A stretch of 64,000 nt of DNA from Buchnera aphidicola (Lipaphis pseudobrassicae). Lineage in GTDB: Bacteria > Pseudomonadota > Gammaproteobacteria > Enterobacterales > Enterobacteriaceae. Positions 11,067 to 21,679 of this stretch are shown here, in pieces. Below the pieces are notes generated by a model, which ran no database searches, had not been told where the DNA came from, and saw only the letters and a list, made by a program, of their open reading frames with translations. The stretch spans positions 277,896 to 341,895 of the forward strand of contig NZ_CP034870.1 of the NCBI RefSeq assembly GCF_005081185.1, read 5' to 3'. The translations under genes were made by a program, and so were the position numbers. The first letter of the stretch is position 1. Every line of letters starts with the position of its first letter.

Positions 11067-12437
11067 ATGAAGTTAACTCCATTGACAGCTGTATCACCTA
11101 TTGATGGTAGATATAATCATTTTACTTGTATACTGAGAAGTATATTTAGCGAATTTGGTTTTTTAAGATATCGACTTAATGTAGAAGTTCAGTGGTTTAA
11201 AAAAATAATAAGTATGTCTGAAATCCTAAAAATCAATAATATTAATTATAAAGAAGTGTTTTTACTTGATAATATCATCAATGACTTTGATGAAAAAGAT
11301 GCAGTTTATGTTAAAAGTATAGAAAAAAAAACGAATCATGATATTAAAGCATTAGAATATTTTTTAAAAGAAAAAGTTTCTAAATTAAAGAATTTTTCAT
11401 CAATTTTAGAGTTTATACATTTTGGTTGTACTTCAGAAGATATTAACAATATAGCTTATGGATTAATGTTAAAAGATGCTCGTGATACAATAATTTTACC
11501 TTTATGGTTTAAAATAATTACAATTTTAAAAAAAATGGTTTTTAAATATAAAAACATTGCTTTATTATCTTTAACTCATGGACAACCAGCTACTCCATCA
11601 ACTATGGGAAAAGAAATTGCTAATTTTTATTATCGCATGAAAAGTTGTTACGCAAAAATTAAAAATATAAAAATATTAGGAAAAATGAATGGAACAACTG
11701 GTAATTATAATGCACATTTAGCTGCATATCCTGAAGTTAATTGGCATGAAATTAGCAAAAATTTTGTAACTTCATTAGGAATTTCTTGGAATCCATATAC
11801 TACACAAATCGAACCTCATGATTATATTGCAGAATTTTTTAGTTATATATCATTATTTAATACAATACTAATTAATTTTAATCGTGATATTTGGGGATAT
11901 ATTTCTCTTAACTATTTTAAACAAAAATCAGTAGAACATGAAATAGGATCTTCAATTATGCCACATAAAATTAATCCAATTGATTTTGAAAACTCTGAGG
12001 GAAATCTAGGTTTATCAAATGCTTTAATGAATCATATGATAAATAAACTACCTATTTCTCGATGGCAACGTGATCTAAGTGATTCTACAGTACTACGTAA
12101 TTTAGGTGTAGCCATAGCTTATTCTATCATTGCATATAATTCTGTTTTATTAGGAATTAACAAATTAGAAATTAATAAATCACAAATGTTAAAAAATTTA
12201 AATGAAAATTGGTCTATTTTATCTGAACCTATACAAACTGTTATGCGTCGTTATGGAATTACAAACGCATATGAAAAATTAAAAGAACTAACACGTGGAA
12301 AAAAAATAAATAGATATATTATACATAAATTTATTTCTAACTTAGACATACCAGAAGAAGAAAAAAATCGATTAAAAGAAATAACACCTTATAATTATAT
12401 TGGAAAAGCCAGTGAGATAGTTAATGAATTAAAATAA
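11067..12437 (+). CDS. purB: adenylosuccinate lyase
   Basis: Acts twice in purine synthesis: it splits SAICAR to AICAR and adenylosuccinate to AMP, releasing fumarate each time. The 456 residues equal E. coli. The catalytic loop is GSSIMPHKINPIDFENSEGN (about 293-312). The conserved His regions THGQPATPSTMG and FGCTSEDINN are present. An AGGA ribosome site precedes the ATG. It is the last gene of the mnmA-hflD-purB group. As AICAR is also a by-product of histidine synthesis, PurB links the two pathways through AMP. Confidence 0.97.
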   Translation: MKLTPLTAVSPIDGRYNHFTCILRSIFSEFGFLRYRLNVEVQWFKKIISMSEILKINNINYKEVFLLDNIINDFDEKDAVYVKSIEKKTNHDIKALEYFLKEKVSKLKNFSSILEFIHFGCTSEDINNIAYGLMLKDARDTIILPLWFKIITILKKMVFKYKNIALLSLTHGQPATPSTMGKEIANFYYRMKSCYAKIKNIKILGKMNGTTGNYNAHLAAYPEVNWHEISKNFVTSLGISWNPYTTQIEPHDYIAEFFSYISLFNTILINFNRDIWGYISLNYFKQKSVEHEIGSSIMPHKINPIDFENSEGNLGLSNALMNHMINKLPISRWQRDLSDSTVLRNLGVAIAYSIIAYNSVLLGINKLEINKSQMLKNLNENWSILSEPIQTVMRRYGITNAYEKLKELTRGKKINRYIIHKFISNLDIPEEEKNRLKEITPYNYIGKASEIVNELK

Positions 12438-12511
12438 ATCATTTTTTTATGTTAAAATAATTTTAAAAAATTTTAAGCAATTTAATAAAAAATATGCAGG
12501 AAATATTTCTT

Positions 12512-13099
12512 ATGACATCGATAATATTAATTATTTCCATGATTTTTTTAACTGGATATAGTTTTGTTAATATTGAAAGATACTCTAAAATACATTATGT
12601 TTTAAATAAACATATTATAGAAAAGAGTATACATTATTGGAATAATTTTATAAACGATTCCGCACGCAAATATAATATTGAAAATAAATTAATTAAATCT
12701 ATTATTTATGCTGAATCTTCTGGTAATCCTTATGCTAAAAGTAATTCTAATGCAATTGGATTAATGCAAATAAAACCATCTTCTGCGGGTGTTGAAATAT
12801 ATCGTTTAAATGGTAAAAAAGGTCAGCCATCTATTCAAGAATTATATAATCCAAAAATAAATATTGATATGGGCACTGCTTATATTCGTTTATTGCAAAA
12901 AAAACTGTTTGGTATAAGAAACAAAGATGTAATGAAATATGCTATGATTGTATCATATGTTAATGGCGTAAGTGCTTTGCTTAAAATATTTTCTAAAAAT
13001 AGACAGGAAGCAATATCTATAATAAATACTATGACGACAAAAACTTTTTCTGAATATGTAAAAAAAAACATCCAGCAAAACAGGCCTCTCATTACTTAA
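12512..13099 (+). CDS. emtA: membrane-bound lytic transglycosylase EmtA (MltE), lipobox cysteine lost
   Basis: Endo-type murein lytic transglycosylase with an SLT domain. The catalytic Glu lies in YAESSGNPYAKS, followed by NAIGLMQIKPSSAG, YNPKINIDMGTAYI and VSYVNGVSALL. ATG 12512 is chosen because AGGA lies about ten bases upstream and because MTSIILIISMIFLTGY then aligns residue for residue with the E. coli lipoprotein signal ending LLAGC. The lipobox Cys16 is Tyr here (codon TAT), so it cannot be lipidated and is probably anchored by the uncleaved hydrophobic segment. The C-terminus is about 13 residues shorter than in E. coli. A longer start at 12494 is possible. Confidence 0.9.
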   Translation: MTSIILIISMIFLTGYSFVNIERYSKIHYVLNKHIIEKSIHYWNNFINDSARKYNIENKLIKSIIYAESSGNPYAKSNSNAIGLMQIKPSSAGVEIYRLNGKKGQPSIQELYNPKINIDMGTAYIRLLQKKLFGIRNKDVMKYAMIVSYVNGVSALLKIFSKNRQEAISIINTMTTKTFSEYVKKNIQQNRPLIT

Positions 13100-13214
13100 C
13101 AAAAGTTATAATGATTTATAATTTACTTTAAAACTTTTACAGAGATATTTTATAATAAAAAAATCTATTAAATTAGAAATAATATAACATAATATCTTTT
13201 GTCGAGATTTAAAA

Positions 13215-13988
13215 ATGGAATTGTTAAAGAACAAAAAAATTTTAATAACTGGAATATTTAATAAAAAATCAATTGCTTTTGATATAGCAAAATCTATGTA
13301 TAGTCAAAAAGCAAGATTAGCTTTTGTATGTCAAAATGAAAAAATTACTAGTAGAGTAAAAAAATTAGCAGAATCATTTAAATCTAATATTGTACTATCA
13401 TGTGATTTCAGTAATGATGTAAATATAAAGAATATGTGTTTGAATTTATCAAAAATATGGAAAAAATTTGATGGATTAGTACATTCTGTTGCTTATTGCC
13501 CTAAAAAATTTTTTGATGGAGATTTTATCGATAATATTACTAGAGACGGATTCAATATTTCTCATGAAATTAGTTGCTATAGTTTTTTAGGATTAGTCAA
13601 AGAATGTAGAAAAATGTTAAATAATCATTCTTCTTTATTAACATTATCTTATTTAGGTTCGAAACGTGTTGTACCTAATTACAATGTTATGGGATTAGCA
13701 AAAGCTTCTTTAGAAGCAAATGTTCGATATATGGCTTATACATTAGGTAAACATAATATTCGAGTTAATGCAATTTCACCTGGTCCAATTAAAACTATTT
13801 CTTCATATAGTATTAAAAATTTTAATAAAATACAAAAACATCATCGTTCATCTGCATTGATAAAAAATTCTATCACTGGAGAAAATATAGGTAATGTTGC
13901 ATCTTTTTTGTTATCTAACTTATCTATTGGAATTACTGGTTCAGTTATTTATGTTGATAATGGTTTTAATGTTAGTTCTATAAGATAA
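13215..13988 (+). CDS. fabI: enoyl-[acyl-carrier-protein] reductase (NADH)
   Basis: Catalyses the last, reducing step of each fatty acid elongation cycle. It is a short-chain dehydrogenase-type protein of 257 residues (E. coli 262). The active-site string is SYLGSKRVVPNYNVMGLAKA, with the two Tyr and the Lys in FabI spacing (Y-x6-K at its end). The N-terminal ITGIFNKKSIAFDIAKS binds NADH. The region SPGPIKT and the C-terminal TGSVIYVDNG are conserved. It is a stand-alone gene with short AT-rich spacers on both sides. Confidence 0.96.
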   Translation: MELLKNKKILITGIFNKKSIAFDIAKSMYSQKARLAFVCQNEKITSRVKKLAESFKSNIVLSCDFSNDVNIKNMCLNLSKIWKKFDGLVHSVAYCPKKFFDGDFIDNITRDGFNISHEISCYSFLGLVKECRKMLNNHSSLLTLSYLGSKRVVPNYNVMGLAKASLEANVRYMAYTLGKHNIRVNAISPGPIKTISSYSIKNFNKIQKHHRSSALIKNSITGENIGNVASFLLSNLSIGITGSVIYVDNGFNVSSIR

Positions 13989-14191
13989 ATATATCATATT
14001 TTTTTAATTAAAAATTAATTTTATTTAAAATACAAAATAAATTTCTTTAAACAAAAATTAAAAATTAAATGTTTTGATAAGTTTTTTTCAAACAATATTT
14101 ATGCTGTTTTATAAAAAAGCTACATATTTAAATAAATTGTTAAGCTTATAAAATTATTGATTTTTTACTATGACAATTAGGTTTTATCATT

Positions 14192-16129
14192 ATGTTCCAA
14201 AACCATCCATTACTTGCACAGTTGAAGAAAAATCTACATGCTAAAACACCACGTGTTGAAGGCATAGTAAAAAGTACTGAAAGAGGATTTGGATTTTTAG
14301 AAATTGATGCTCAAAAAAGTTATTTTATACCTCCTAAAAACATGAAAAAAGTCATGCATGGAGATAAAATAATCGCATTATTAAAAATAGAAAAAGATAG
14401 AGAAATAATTGAGCCTGAAAAATTAATTGAACCTTTTTTAAATAAGTTTGTAGGAAAAATAGAAAAAAGAGATCATAAATTATTTATTATACCTGATTAT
14501 CCAATGTTAAAAGATCTTATAATATGTCAAAATGATACAAATTATATAAATACCCTGCAAAATGGTGATTGGGTTGTAGCAAGATTAACAAAACATAAAC
14601 TTAATGGAAATAACTTTTTTTATGCTGAATTAATTGAAAAAATTATAAAAAAAGATGATCCTTTAACACCATGGTGGGTTACTTTAGCACGTCATAATCT
14701 TGCTAGAAAAGAACCATTAGCAAATAAAGATGATTTTATATTAAAAGAAAATTACTATAGACAAGATTTAACTAATTTAGATTTTATTACTATAGATAAC
14801 AGTCATACAAAAGATATTGATGATGCTCTTTTTATTAATCAAACTTCCGATGAAGGATTTTCTCTAATTGTAGCAATTGCTGATCCGACTGCTTATATAA
14901 AAAATGATAGTAAACTAGATCTTATTGCATATCAAAGAAGTTTTACTAATTATTTACCTGGATTTAATATTCCTATGTTGCCTAGAGTTTTATCAGAAGA
15001 TATATGTTCTTTGAATCCAAATGTACGTCGTCCAGTACTAGCATGTCATATTAATATTTTAAAGGATGGAAACATATCCAATACAACTAAATTTTTCTTA
15101 GCATGGATAAAATCTAAAGCAAAATTATCTTATGAACATGTTTCAGATTGGATTGAAAAATCCGGTATATGGAAACCTCCTAATAAAACTATAGAAAATC
15201 AAATATTATATTTACATCGTTTATGTTTATTACGTATACAATGGCGTTTAAAAAATGCTGTATTATTTAAAGATAATCTAGAATACCGATTTCATTTTTC
15301 TGAAAACGGAAAAATTGTAGACATTTTTGCTGAAAAAAGACGTATTGCTCATAAAATCGTTGAAGAAGCTATGATAGTTGCAAATATATCTGCAGCTAAT
15401 TTTTTATCTAAAAATCTTGGATTTGGGATATATAATATACATTCTGGATTTGATTATTCCAATGCCGAAAATGTAGTAGCTTTCTTAAAGAATTATAATT
15501 TAAATTTCACTGTTCAAGAAATTATTACCTTAAAAGGTTTTTGTAAACTTAGACGTGTTCTAAATGTTTTATCTAATAACTACATTGATAGTAGAATTCG
15601 TCGTTTTCAATCTTTTGGTGATTTTAGTACTGTTCCTGCACCTCATTTTGCTCTTGGTTTTTCAGAATATGCAACTTGGACTTCTCCTATTCGAAAATAT
15701 AGTGATATGATTAATCATCGTTTATTAAAATCTATTATTAATAAAGAAAAATCAATTAAACCTAGCGAAGAAATTAAATTAAAAATCAGTGAGCAAAGAA
15801 GAAGAAATAGAATTGCTGAAAGAGAGATTTCAGATTGGCTTTATACTATATTTTTACAAAAAAAAGAACAAAGAAATAAAAAATTTAAAGCAGAAATAAT
15901 TGATATCGTAAGAAATGGAATAAGAGCTCGTTTGATAGAGAATGGTGCTAATGTTTTTATTCCTGGCGTATTTTTACATAAAATCAGAGAAGAATTAACG
16001 TTTGATCAAGAAATGGGGAAAGTTTTTATTAATGGTATTATGTATTATAAAGTATCTGATTTCATTTATGTTACCTTATCGGAAATTCGATTGGAAACTC
16101 GTAGTATTATTGCTAAACCTGAAGATTAA
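14192..16129 (+). CDS. rnb: exoribonuclease II
   Basis: 3'-5' processive hydrolytic exoribonuclease of the RNB family. The 645 residues equal the E. coli length. It begins with an OB/cold-shock region (VKSTERGFGFLEID), then the RNB catalytic centre DNSHTKDIDDALFI with its clustered Asp ligands and YATWTSPIRKYSDMINHR, and ends with an S1 domain (IRARLIENGANVFIPG). About 200 bases of AT-rich spacer precede it, with no recognisable element. It follows fabI, as in E. coli. Confidence 0.96.
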   Translation: MFQNHPLLAQLKKNLHAKTPRVEGIVKSTERGFGFLEIDAQKSYFIPPKNMKKVMHGDKIIALLKIEKDREIIEPEKLIEPFLNKFVGKIEKRDHKLFIIPDYPMLKDLIICQNDTNYINTLQNGDWVVARLTKHKLNGNNFFYAELIEKIIKKDDPLTPWWVTLARHNLARKEPLANKDDFILKENYYRQDLTNLDFITIDNSHTKDIDDALFINQTSDEGFSLIVAIADPTAYIKNDSKLDLIAYQRSFTNYLPGFNIPMLPRVLSEDICSLNPNVRRPVLACHINILKDGNISNTTKFFLAWIKSKAKLSYEHVSDWIEKSGIWKPPNKTIENQILYLHRLCLLRIQWRLKNAVLFKDNLEYRFHFSENGKIVDIFAEKRRIAHKIVEEAMIVANISAANFLSKNLGFGIYNIHSGFDYSNAENVVAFLKNYNLNFTVQEIITLKGFCKLRRVLNVLSNNYIDSRIRRFQSFGDFSTVPAPHFALGFSEYATWTSPIRKYSDMINHRLLKSIINKEKSIKPSEEIKLKISEQRRRNRIAEREISDWLYTIFLQKKEQRNKKFKAEIIDIVRNGIRARLIENGANVFIPGVFLHKIREELTFDQEMGKVFINGIMYYKVSDFIYVTLSEIRLETRSIIAKPED

Positions 16130-16233
16130 CTTTAATAATAAAGTATTATATACGTATAAAAATGTTTTAAATAACATAAAATGTTTTTAAAGAAATTATA
16201 AAAATTCAACATATATTAGGAGAAATATAATAT

Positions 16234-16881
16234 ATGAATATTTCAATTTTTGATCTATCTATATATATAAAATTTTTTATAGGATTGTGCGCTTTAGTCA
16301 ACCCCATTGGAATGATTCCTATTTTTACTACTATGACTCATGGTCAATCTACTTTAGAAAGAAAAAAAACAAATTTAATAGCTAACTTTTCAGCATCATT
16401 AATATTAATTATGTCACTATTTTTTGGTAGTAACATTTTAAGTGCATTTGGTATATCTATTAGTTCTTTTCGTATTGCTGGAGGAGTTCTTATTATTAGT
16501 ATAGCTTTTTCAATGATTAGTGGAGAATTTATAAACAAAATAAAAAAAGTAAAAGAAAAAAAAGAAAATCAAACATCAGACAATATAAGCGTCGTTCCTT
16601 TAGCAATGCCTTTAATTGCAGGACCTGGTGCAATAAGTTCAACCATTGTATGGAGTACTTATTATTCTACTTGGATGAACTTATTAGGATGTAGTTTAGT
16701 TATTCTTTTATTTTCATTTATATGTTGGTTATGTTTTCAAGTTGCTCCTTGTGTAGTAAACATTTTAGGAAAAACAGGAATTAATATTGTCACTCGTATG
16801 ATGGGATTATTATTAATGTCTCTTGGAATAGAATTTATTACTATCGGAATTAGTACTGTTTTTCCTGGATTATTAAATTAA
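16234..16881 (+). CDS. ychE: MarC family inner-membrane protein YchE
   Basis: A predicted six-segment membrane protein of the MarC/UPF0056 family. The length is 215 residues, the same as E. coli YchE. Family landmarks are the opening GLCALVNPIGMIPIF, the RIAGGVLIISIAFSMI segment, the PLAMPLIAGPGAISS motif after the hydrophilic loop, and TRMMGLLLMSLGIEF near the end. The function is not known. A strong AGGAGA ribosome site precedes the start. It is retained while many membrane proteins are lost, which hints at a transport role, but this is inference. Confidence 0.9.
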   Translation: MNISIFDLSIYIKFFIGLCALVNPIGMIPIFTTMTHGQSTLERKKTNLIANFSASLILIMSLFFGSNILSAFGISISSFRIAGGVLIISIAFSMISGEFINKIKKVKEKKENQTSDNISVVPLAMPLIAGPGAISSTIVWSTYYSTWMNLLGCSLVILLFSFICWLCFQVAPCVVNILGKTGINIVTRMMGLLLMSLGIEFITIGISTVFPGLLN

Positions 16882-16901
16882 TAATTTTTTATATAAAATT
16901 T

Positions 16902-17549
16902 ATGAATCAGATTGTACAAAATAAAATTATTTTTTTTCGGGATTTAGGAATTGAACATTGGTCAAATACGTTTGAAAAAATGAATAATTTTACAATATCT
17001 CGTAATTTTTATACATTAGATGAAATATGGTTTGTAGAACATTATCCAATATTCACCCAGGGACAATTGAATCAAAAACCAAATTTAAAATATATAAAAA
17101 ATATACCTATAGTGAATGTAAATAGAGGTGGTCAAATTACATATCATGGACCTGGACAGCAGATATTATATTTTTTAATTGATCTCAAACGTCGAAAATT
17201 AAATATTCGTCAACTAATAGATATCATGGAAAAAACCATAATAACTACTTTGAATGAGCTTTCTATAAAAAAAGCATATACAAAAATAAAATCACCAGGA
17301 GTGTATATACATAAAAAAAAAATATGCTCTTTAGGTTTAAGAGTAAAAAAATATTTAACTCTTCATGGTTTAGCTATTAATGTTAATATGGATTTGACAC
17401 CTTTTAGTTATATTTGTCCTTGTGGAGATATAAATATAAGAATGACACAAATAAAAGAATTTAAAAAAGATATTACTTTAGAACATTTAAGAAATATTTT
17501 AGTTAAAATACTATCTAATTTTTTTTGTGTCATGATGGTAAAAAAATAG
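16902..17549 (+). CDS. lipB: lipoyl(octanoyl) transferase
   Basis: Moves the octanoyl group from octanoyl-ACP to the lipoyl domains of E2 subunits and GcvH. The protein has 215 residues (E. coli 213). RGGQITYHGPGQ is the substrate-binding signature. KICSLGLRVKKYLTLHGLAINVN carries the catalytic Lys region and CPCG carries the nucleophilic Cys. An A10 tract lies in frame at 17323-17332. lipA follows within 80 bases; in E. coli a regulator gene lies between the two, lost here. Its client in this window is SucB. Confidence 0.95.
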   Translation: MNQIVQNKIIFFRDLGIEHWSNTFEKMNNFTISRNFYTLDEIWFVEHYPIFTQGQLNQKPNLKYIKNIPIVNVNRGGQITYHGPGQQILYFLIDLKRRKLNIRQLIDIMEKTIITTLNELSIKKAYTKIKSPGVYIHKKKICSLGLRVKKYLTLHGLAINVNMDLTPFSYICPCGDINIRMTQIKEFKKDITLEHLRNILVKILSNFFCVMMVKK

Positions 17550-17627
17550 TTATAAATCAATTTTTTTTAAAAAATATTAACAATATTAAATATAATTTTT
17601 TAGAAAAAATTTTTACATTATTATATA

Positions 17628-18626
17628 ATGTATATTTTAATGCCCGTAGTTGAGAAAATGAATTCCATGAAGATGAATAAAGATATTTTATTAAAAAATA
17701 ATATATCAAAAAAATTAAATATAATTCCAACTAAAAAAGTGTGTAATTTACAAATAAAATTAAAAAAACCTGATTGGATAAAAATTAAGACACCTATTAA
17801 TACATCTCGTATACACAAAATAAAGAGTGCTTTACGTAAAAATAATTTATATTCTGTTTGTGAAGAAGCACATTGTCCTAATTTATCTGAATGTTTTAAT
17901 AAAGGAACTGCAACATTTATGATACTAGGACCAATATGTACAAGAAATTGTCCATTTTGCGCAGTTTCTCATGGTATACCAAATCCTGTGAACACTAAAG
18001 AACCTGAAAAATTATCTAATGCTATATTTGATATGAATATTAATTATGTAGTAATTACATCAGTAGTACGAGATGATTTATATGATGGAGGAGCTCAACA
18101 TTTTGTTAATTGTATTCAATCTATTAGAAATAAAAATCAAGTAAAAATAGAAATATTAGTTCCTGATTTTCGAGGAAGAGTAGATTTAGTTCTAAAAATA
18201 TTTAATCAATCATTACCTGATGTTTTTAATCATAACATAGAAAGCATTCCTAGGATGTATAAAATTATTCGTCCTGGTGCAAATTATAAAAAATCATTAA
18301 CTTTATTGGAATCATTTAAGAAAAAATATGTTAATATTCCTACAAAATCAGGTTTAATGTTAGGACTTGGTGAAACAGAAAAAGAAATCATTCAAGTAAT
18401 GCAAGATCTTTATTCAAGTGGAGTAACTTTACTTACAGTGGGGCAATATCTTCAGCCTAGTATTCATCATTTTCCAGTACAACGTTATATACCACCTAAC
18501 GAATTTAAAAGGATAAGAAAAGAAGCTTTATCTATTGGTTTCTCTAATGCTTTTTGTGGTCCCTTTGTTCGTTCATCATATCATGCTAGTTTTCAATCTT
18601 TTTTATCTTTTAAGAAATCAAATTGA
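17628..18626 (+). CDS. lipA: lipoyl synthase (radical SAM)
   Basis: Inserts two sulfurs into octanoyl-lysine, completing the lipoyl cofactor. The auxiliary cluster motif [12 protein letters not shown] (CX4CX5C) and the radical-SAM motif CTRNCPFC are intact, as is the C-terminal RSSYHA with the cluster-ligating Ser. Two positions differ from the E. coli consensus: the Asp after the CxxxCxxC motif is Ala (FCAVSHG), and TSVDRDDL reads TSVVRDDL. The start is uncertain: ATG at 17628, 17640 and 17658 are all in frame before the conserved part. At 332 residues from 17628 it is a little longer than E. coli (321). Confidence 0.94.
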   Translation: MYILMPVVEKMNSMKMNKDILLKNNISKKLNIIPTKKVCNLQIKLKKPDWIKIKTPINTSRIHKIKSALRKNNLYSVCEEAHCPNLSECFNKGTATFMILGPICTRNCPFCAVSHGIPNPVNTKEPEKLSNAIFDMNINYVVITSVVRDDLYDGGAQHFVNCIQSIRNKNQVKIEILVPDFRGRVDLVLKIFNQSLPDVFNHNIESIPRMYKIIRPGANYKKSLTLLESFKKKYVNIPTKSGLMLGLGETEKEIIQVMQDLYSSGVTLLTVGQYLQPSIHHFPVQRYIPPNEFKRIRKEALSIGFSNAFCGPFVRSSYHASFQSFLSFKKSN

Positions 18627-18751
18627 TGTTATTTTAAGATGAATTTTTATAAATATTTTTATACATCGTATACCTAACAAGTTATGGATAAAAATTTATA
18701 GAAAAACAATATTTTTTATTGTTGTATATTATTTATATTAGAGGTTATATA

Positions 18752-19462
18752 GTGTTAAATCCTATTTCTTTCAATATTCCTAAAATTATCATTGCATTAG
18801 ATTTTTCTGATAAAAAATCTGCTATGAAGCTAATTGATCTTTTAAATCCATCTATTTTTTATTTAAAAATTGGTAAAGAAATGTTTACAATTTTAGGTTC
18901 TAAATTTATAAAAGAATTACATCAACTGGGATTCAACATATTTCTTGATTTAAAATTCCATGATATTCCTAATACTGTTTTTAATGCTACAAAAGCTGCT
19001 GCAGATTTAGGAATATGGATGTTAAGTGTTCATGCAGCAGGAGGAAAAAAAATGTTAACTTCTGCAAAAAACGCTTTAAAATCTTTTAAAAAAGCACCTT
19101 TATTAATAGCTATTACAGCATTAACGAGTTTAAGAGAAGAGGAATTACAAGAAATTGGAGTAAAAAGTTCATTAACAGAATATATTTTAACATTATCAAA
19201 ATTATCTAATGATTGTGGTTTAGATGGTGTTGTTTGTCCAGGAAGAGAAGCAAAAAAAATTAAATTTTTATTTGGAAATCAATATAAAATTATTACACCA
19301 GGAATTAGATGTTCTAAAGATTTATTATATGATCAAAATAACATTATTACTCCTAAAGAAGCTAAAAAGTATAAAATAGATTATATAGTAGTAGGACGTT
19401 CTATTACAAAATCAAAAAATCCAATTAAAAAATTGGATTTAATAATAAAATCTATGCAATAA
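18752..19462 (+). CDS. pyrF: orotidine 5'-phosphate decarboxylase
   Basis: Final step of UMP synthesis. The catalytic Lys-Asp network lies in FLDLKFHDIPNT, and phosphate-binding elements are seen in VTPGIR-like ITPGIRCSKD and VVGRSITKS. I choose the GTG at 18752, which follows an AGAGG site at proper spacing and gives 236 residues (E. coli 245). A TTG further upstream at 18719 keeps the frame open but adds an unrelated stretch. It lies on the plus strand between lipA and ribA. Confidence 0.95.
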   Translation: MLNPISFNIPKIIIALDFSDKKSAMKLIDLLNPSIFYLKIGKEMFTILGSKFIKELHQLGFNIFLDLKFHDIPNTVFNATKAAADLGIWMLSVHAAGGKKMLTSAKNALKSFKKAPLLIAITALTSLREEELQEIGVKSSLTEYILTLSKLSNDCGLDGVVCPGREAKKIKFLFGNQYKIITPGIRCSKDLLYDQNNIITPKEAKKYKIDYIVVGRSITKSKNPIKKLDLIIKSMQ

Positions 19463-19494
19463 AATAAATCTATAATTTTCAATTAGGAAGTTTT

Positions 19495-20085
19495 ATGCAA
19501 TTAATAAAAACAGAAAAAGCTATATTACCTACTCCTTGGGGTAATTTTTTTATTTTTGGTTTTGAAGAAAAGGACAATGGAAAAAATCATATTGCTCTTG
19601 TGTATGGAAATATTAAAAAAAACACCCCAATTCTCTCTAGAATACATTCAGAATGTCTTACAGGTGATGCACTTTTTAGTTTAAGATGTGATTGTGGTAT
19701 TCAATTAGAAATGGCTATGAAAATCATTTCTAAAGCGGGAAATGGTGTGTTAATTTATCATCGTCAAGAAGGAAGAAACATTGGTTTATTGAATAAAATA
19801 AAAGCATATGCTTTGCAAGATCAAGGATTTGATACTGTAGAAGCAAATGAAAAATTAGGTTTTTCTGCAGATGAAAGAGATTTTTCATTATGTGCTGATA
19901 TATTTAAAATATTAAAAATTAAAAAAATACGATTATTAACAAATAATCCATTCAAAGTACAAATGCTTAGTAAAGCTGGAATAAACATCGTAGAACGTAT
20001 CCCTATTATATCAGAAACTAATCCTAAAAATTCTTTTTATTTAAAAACTAAAGCTAAAAAAATGGGTCATTTATTATATGAATAA
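19495..20085 (+). CDS. ribA: GTP cyclohydrolase II
   Basis: First step of riboflavin synthesis: opens the imidazole ring of GTP with loss of formate and pyrophosphate. The 196 residues equal E. coli. The zinc site is [15 protein letters not shown] (C-x10-C-x-C). [10 protein letters not shown] and LTNNPFKV are the substrate-binding motifs. A clear AGGAAG ribosome site precedes the ATG. Riboflavin is a vitamin that Buchnera may provide to its aphid. The gene is convergent with cls. Confidence 0.96.
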   Translation: MQLIKTEKAILPTPWGNFFIFGFEEKDNGKNHIALVYGNIKKNTPILSRIHSECLTGDALFSLRCDCGIQLEMAMKIISKAGNGVLIYHRQEGRNIGLLNKIKAYALQDQGFDTVEANEKLGFSADERDFSLCADIFKILKIKKIRLLTNNPFKVQMLSKAGINIVERIPIISETNPKNSFYLKTKAKKMGHLLYE

Positions 20086-20145
20086 ATTTTTTATATAAAT
20101 TTTAAAAAAATTATGAAGTTTAATTCATAATAAAAAATATTAATA

Positions 20146-20211
20146 TTTTTTATACAAGTATTACTCGTATAAAAAAATAAAGTTTTTTTTAAAATGATTT
20201 AAACTTTTTTT
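20146..20211. terminator. hairpins between convergent ribA and cls
   Basis: A 10-bp stem pairs 20146-20155 with 20167-20176 around an 11-base loop that itself can pair three more bases. A second 7-bp stem, AAAGTTT at 20179-20185 with AAACTTT at 20201-20207, is followed by more T. Both lie in the 133-base gap between two 3' ends, so they are probably terminators for one or both genes. Confidence 0.4.
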
Positions 20212-20218
20212 AAATTAA

Positions 20219-21679
20219 TTATAATAAAGGACTTAAAAAATAAAATATATTTTCTAATATTCTAGTCCAATATGCTCTCATAGACCAAACTTTTTTATCT
20301 AATAAAACAGAATCAGAAATATATTGCTTTTGTATAAAAAATAAATTTTTTCCAAAATGACTATCGTCAATTACCAATGTAATTTCGAAATTTAGCCAAA
20401 GACTTCTCATGTCTAAATTAACAGTACCAATTAAACTCAATTGTTGATCTACTAAAATACTTTTACTATGTAGTAAACCTTCTTTAAATTGATAAATTTT
20501 TACACCTGCTTCTAGTAATTCAGTAAAAAAAACTCTACTTGCCCATTTTACTAAAATGGAATCATGATATAAAGGTATAATAATACTAACTTTAACACCT
20601 CGTTGAGCAGCAGTGCAAATTGCATATAGTAAATCTTCACTAGGTACTAGATAAGGTGTAGTTATAATCAATTCATTCTTAGCCGAATAAATGGCAGTTA
20701 GTAAGGCTTGATGAATCATATTTTCAGGAAATCCTGGTCCTGAAGCAATAACTTGTATACTAGAATTTTTATTAGACTCACTTTTTAATATTGTTTTATT
20801 TGGTAATTGAGGTAAAATTTTTAAACCAGTTTCGATTTCCCAGTCACAAGAATAAATAATTCCTATTATTGCAGCTATAGGTCCTTCTATTCTAGTCATC
20901 AAGTCAATCCATTGACCAATTCCAGAAGATTTTTTAAATAAACAAGGATCAACAAGATTCATGCTACCTGAATAAACAATATAATTATCGATTAATATAA
21001 TTTTTCTATGTTGTCTGACATCTAATCGTCTTAGAAAAATTTTTAATAAACTAACTTTTAAAGATTCCACTACTTGAATTCCAGATTTCCTCATAATGTC
21101 AACCCATGGGCTTCTAAAAAAAGCTATACTTCCAGCAGAATCTAGCATTAATCTACAATGTATTCCCCGTTTTGCAGATTCAATTAAAGCTCTTGCTACG
21201 TCATCTGCTATTCCACCGGGTTTCCAAATATAAAACACCATTTCAATATTTTTACGTGCCAATGAAATATCGCGTATTAAAGTTTCTATAGTTTTATTAG
21301 TATTAGTTAACAGTTTTAATTTATTGCTTTTGATTCCATAAATTCCTTGCCTATGTTTACATAATTGAAATAAAGAAGTAGCTACCTCACTATTTTTTAA
21401 TTGAAAAATATATGTGCAAGATTTTAATTCATTTAACCATTTATTAGAAACAGACCAAATTCTATTTGCTATTTTTTTTTGTCTTTTCCCTAAATATAGT
21501 TCACCAAAAAAAAACCAAACAGAAATTCCAATAAACGGAATAATATAGACAGTTAACAACCAAGACATAGAAGAAGGTATACTACGTCTTTTTTTAATTA
21601 AAACACGAAAAGTAATATTTGCAATTAATAACCAATATATTAGAAATATCAAATATTGTATTAAAAAAAAAATATTCAT
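20219..21679 (-). CDS. cls: cardiolipin synthase A
   Basis: Condenses two phosphatidylglycerol molecules into cardiolipin at the inner membrane. The 486 residues equal E. coli ClsA. Two N-terminal membrane segments are followed by two phospholipase-D HKD motifs: [18 protein letters not shown] and [18 protein letters not shown]. Both are complete. About 250 bases of noncoding sequence separate it from yciA upstream; in E. coli kch, yciI and tonB lie there and appear deleted. It is convergent with ribA. Confidence 0.95.
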   Translation of the reverse strand: MNIFFLIQYLIFLIYWLLIANITFRVLIKKRRSIPSSMSWLLTVYIIPFIGISVWFFFGELYLGKRQKKIANRIWSVSNKWLNELKSCTYIFQLKNSEVATSLFQLCKHRQGIYGIKSNKLKLLTNTNKTIETLIRDISLARKNIEMVFYIWKPGGIADDVARALIESAKRGIHCRLMLDSAGSIAFFRSPWVDIMRKSGIQVVESLKVSLLKIFLRRLDVRQHRKIILIDNYIVYSGSMNLVDPCLFKKSSGIGQWIDLMTRIEGPIAAIIGIIYSCDWEIETGLKILPQLPNKTILKSESNKNSSIQVIASGPGFPENMIHQALLTAIYSAKNELIITTPYLVPSEDLLYAICTAAQRGVKVSIIIPLYHDSILVKWASRVFFTELLEAGVKIYQFKEGLLHSKSILVDQQLSLIGTVNLDMRSLWLNFEITLVIDDSHFGKNLFFIQKQYISDSVLLDKKVWSMRAYWTRILENIFYFLSPLL

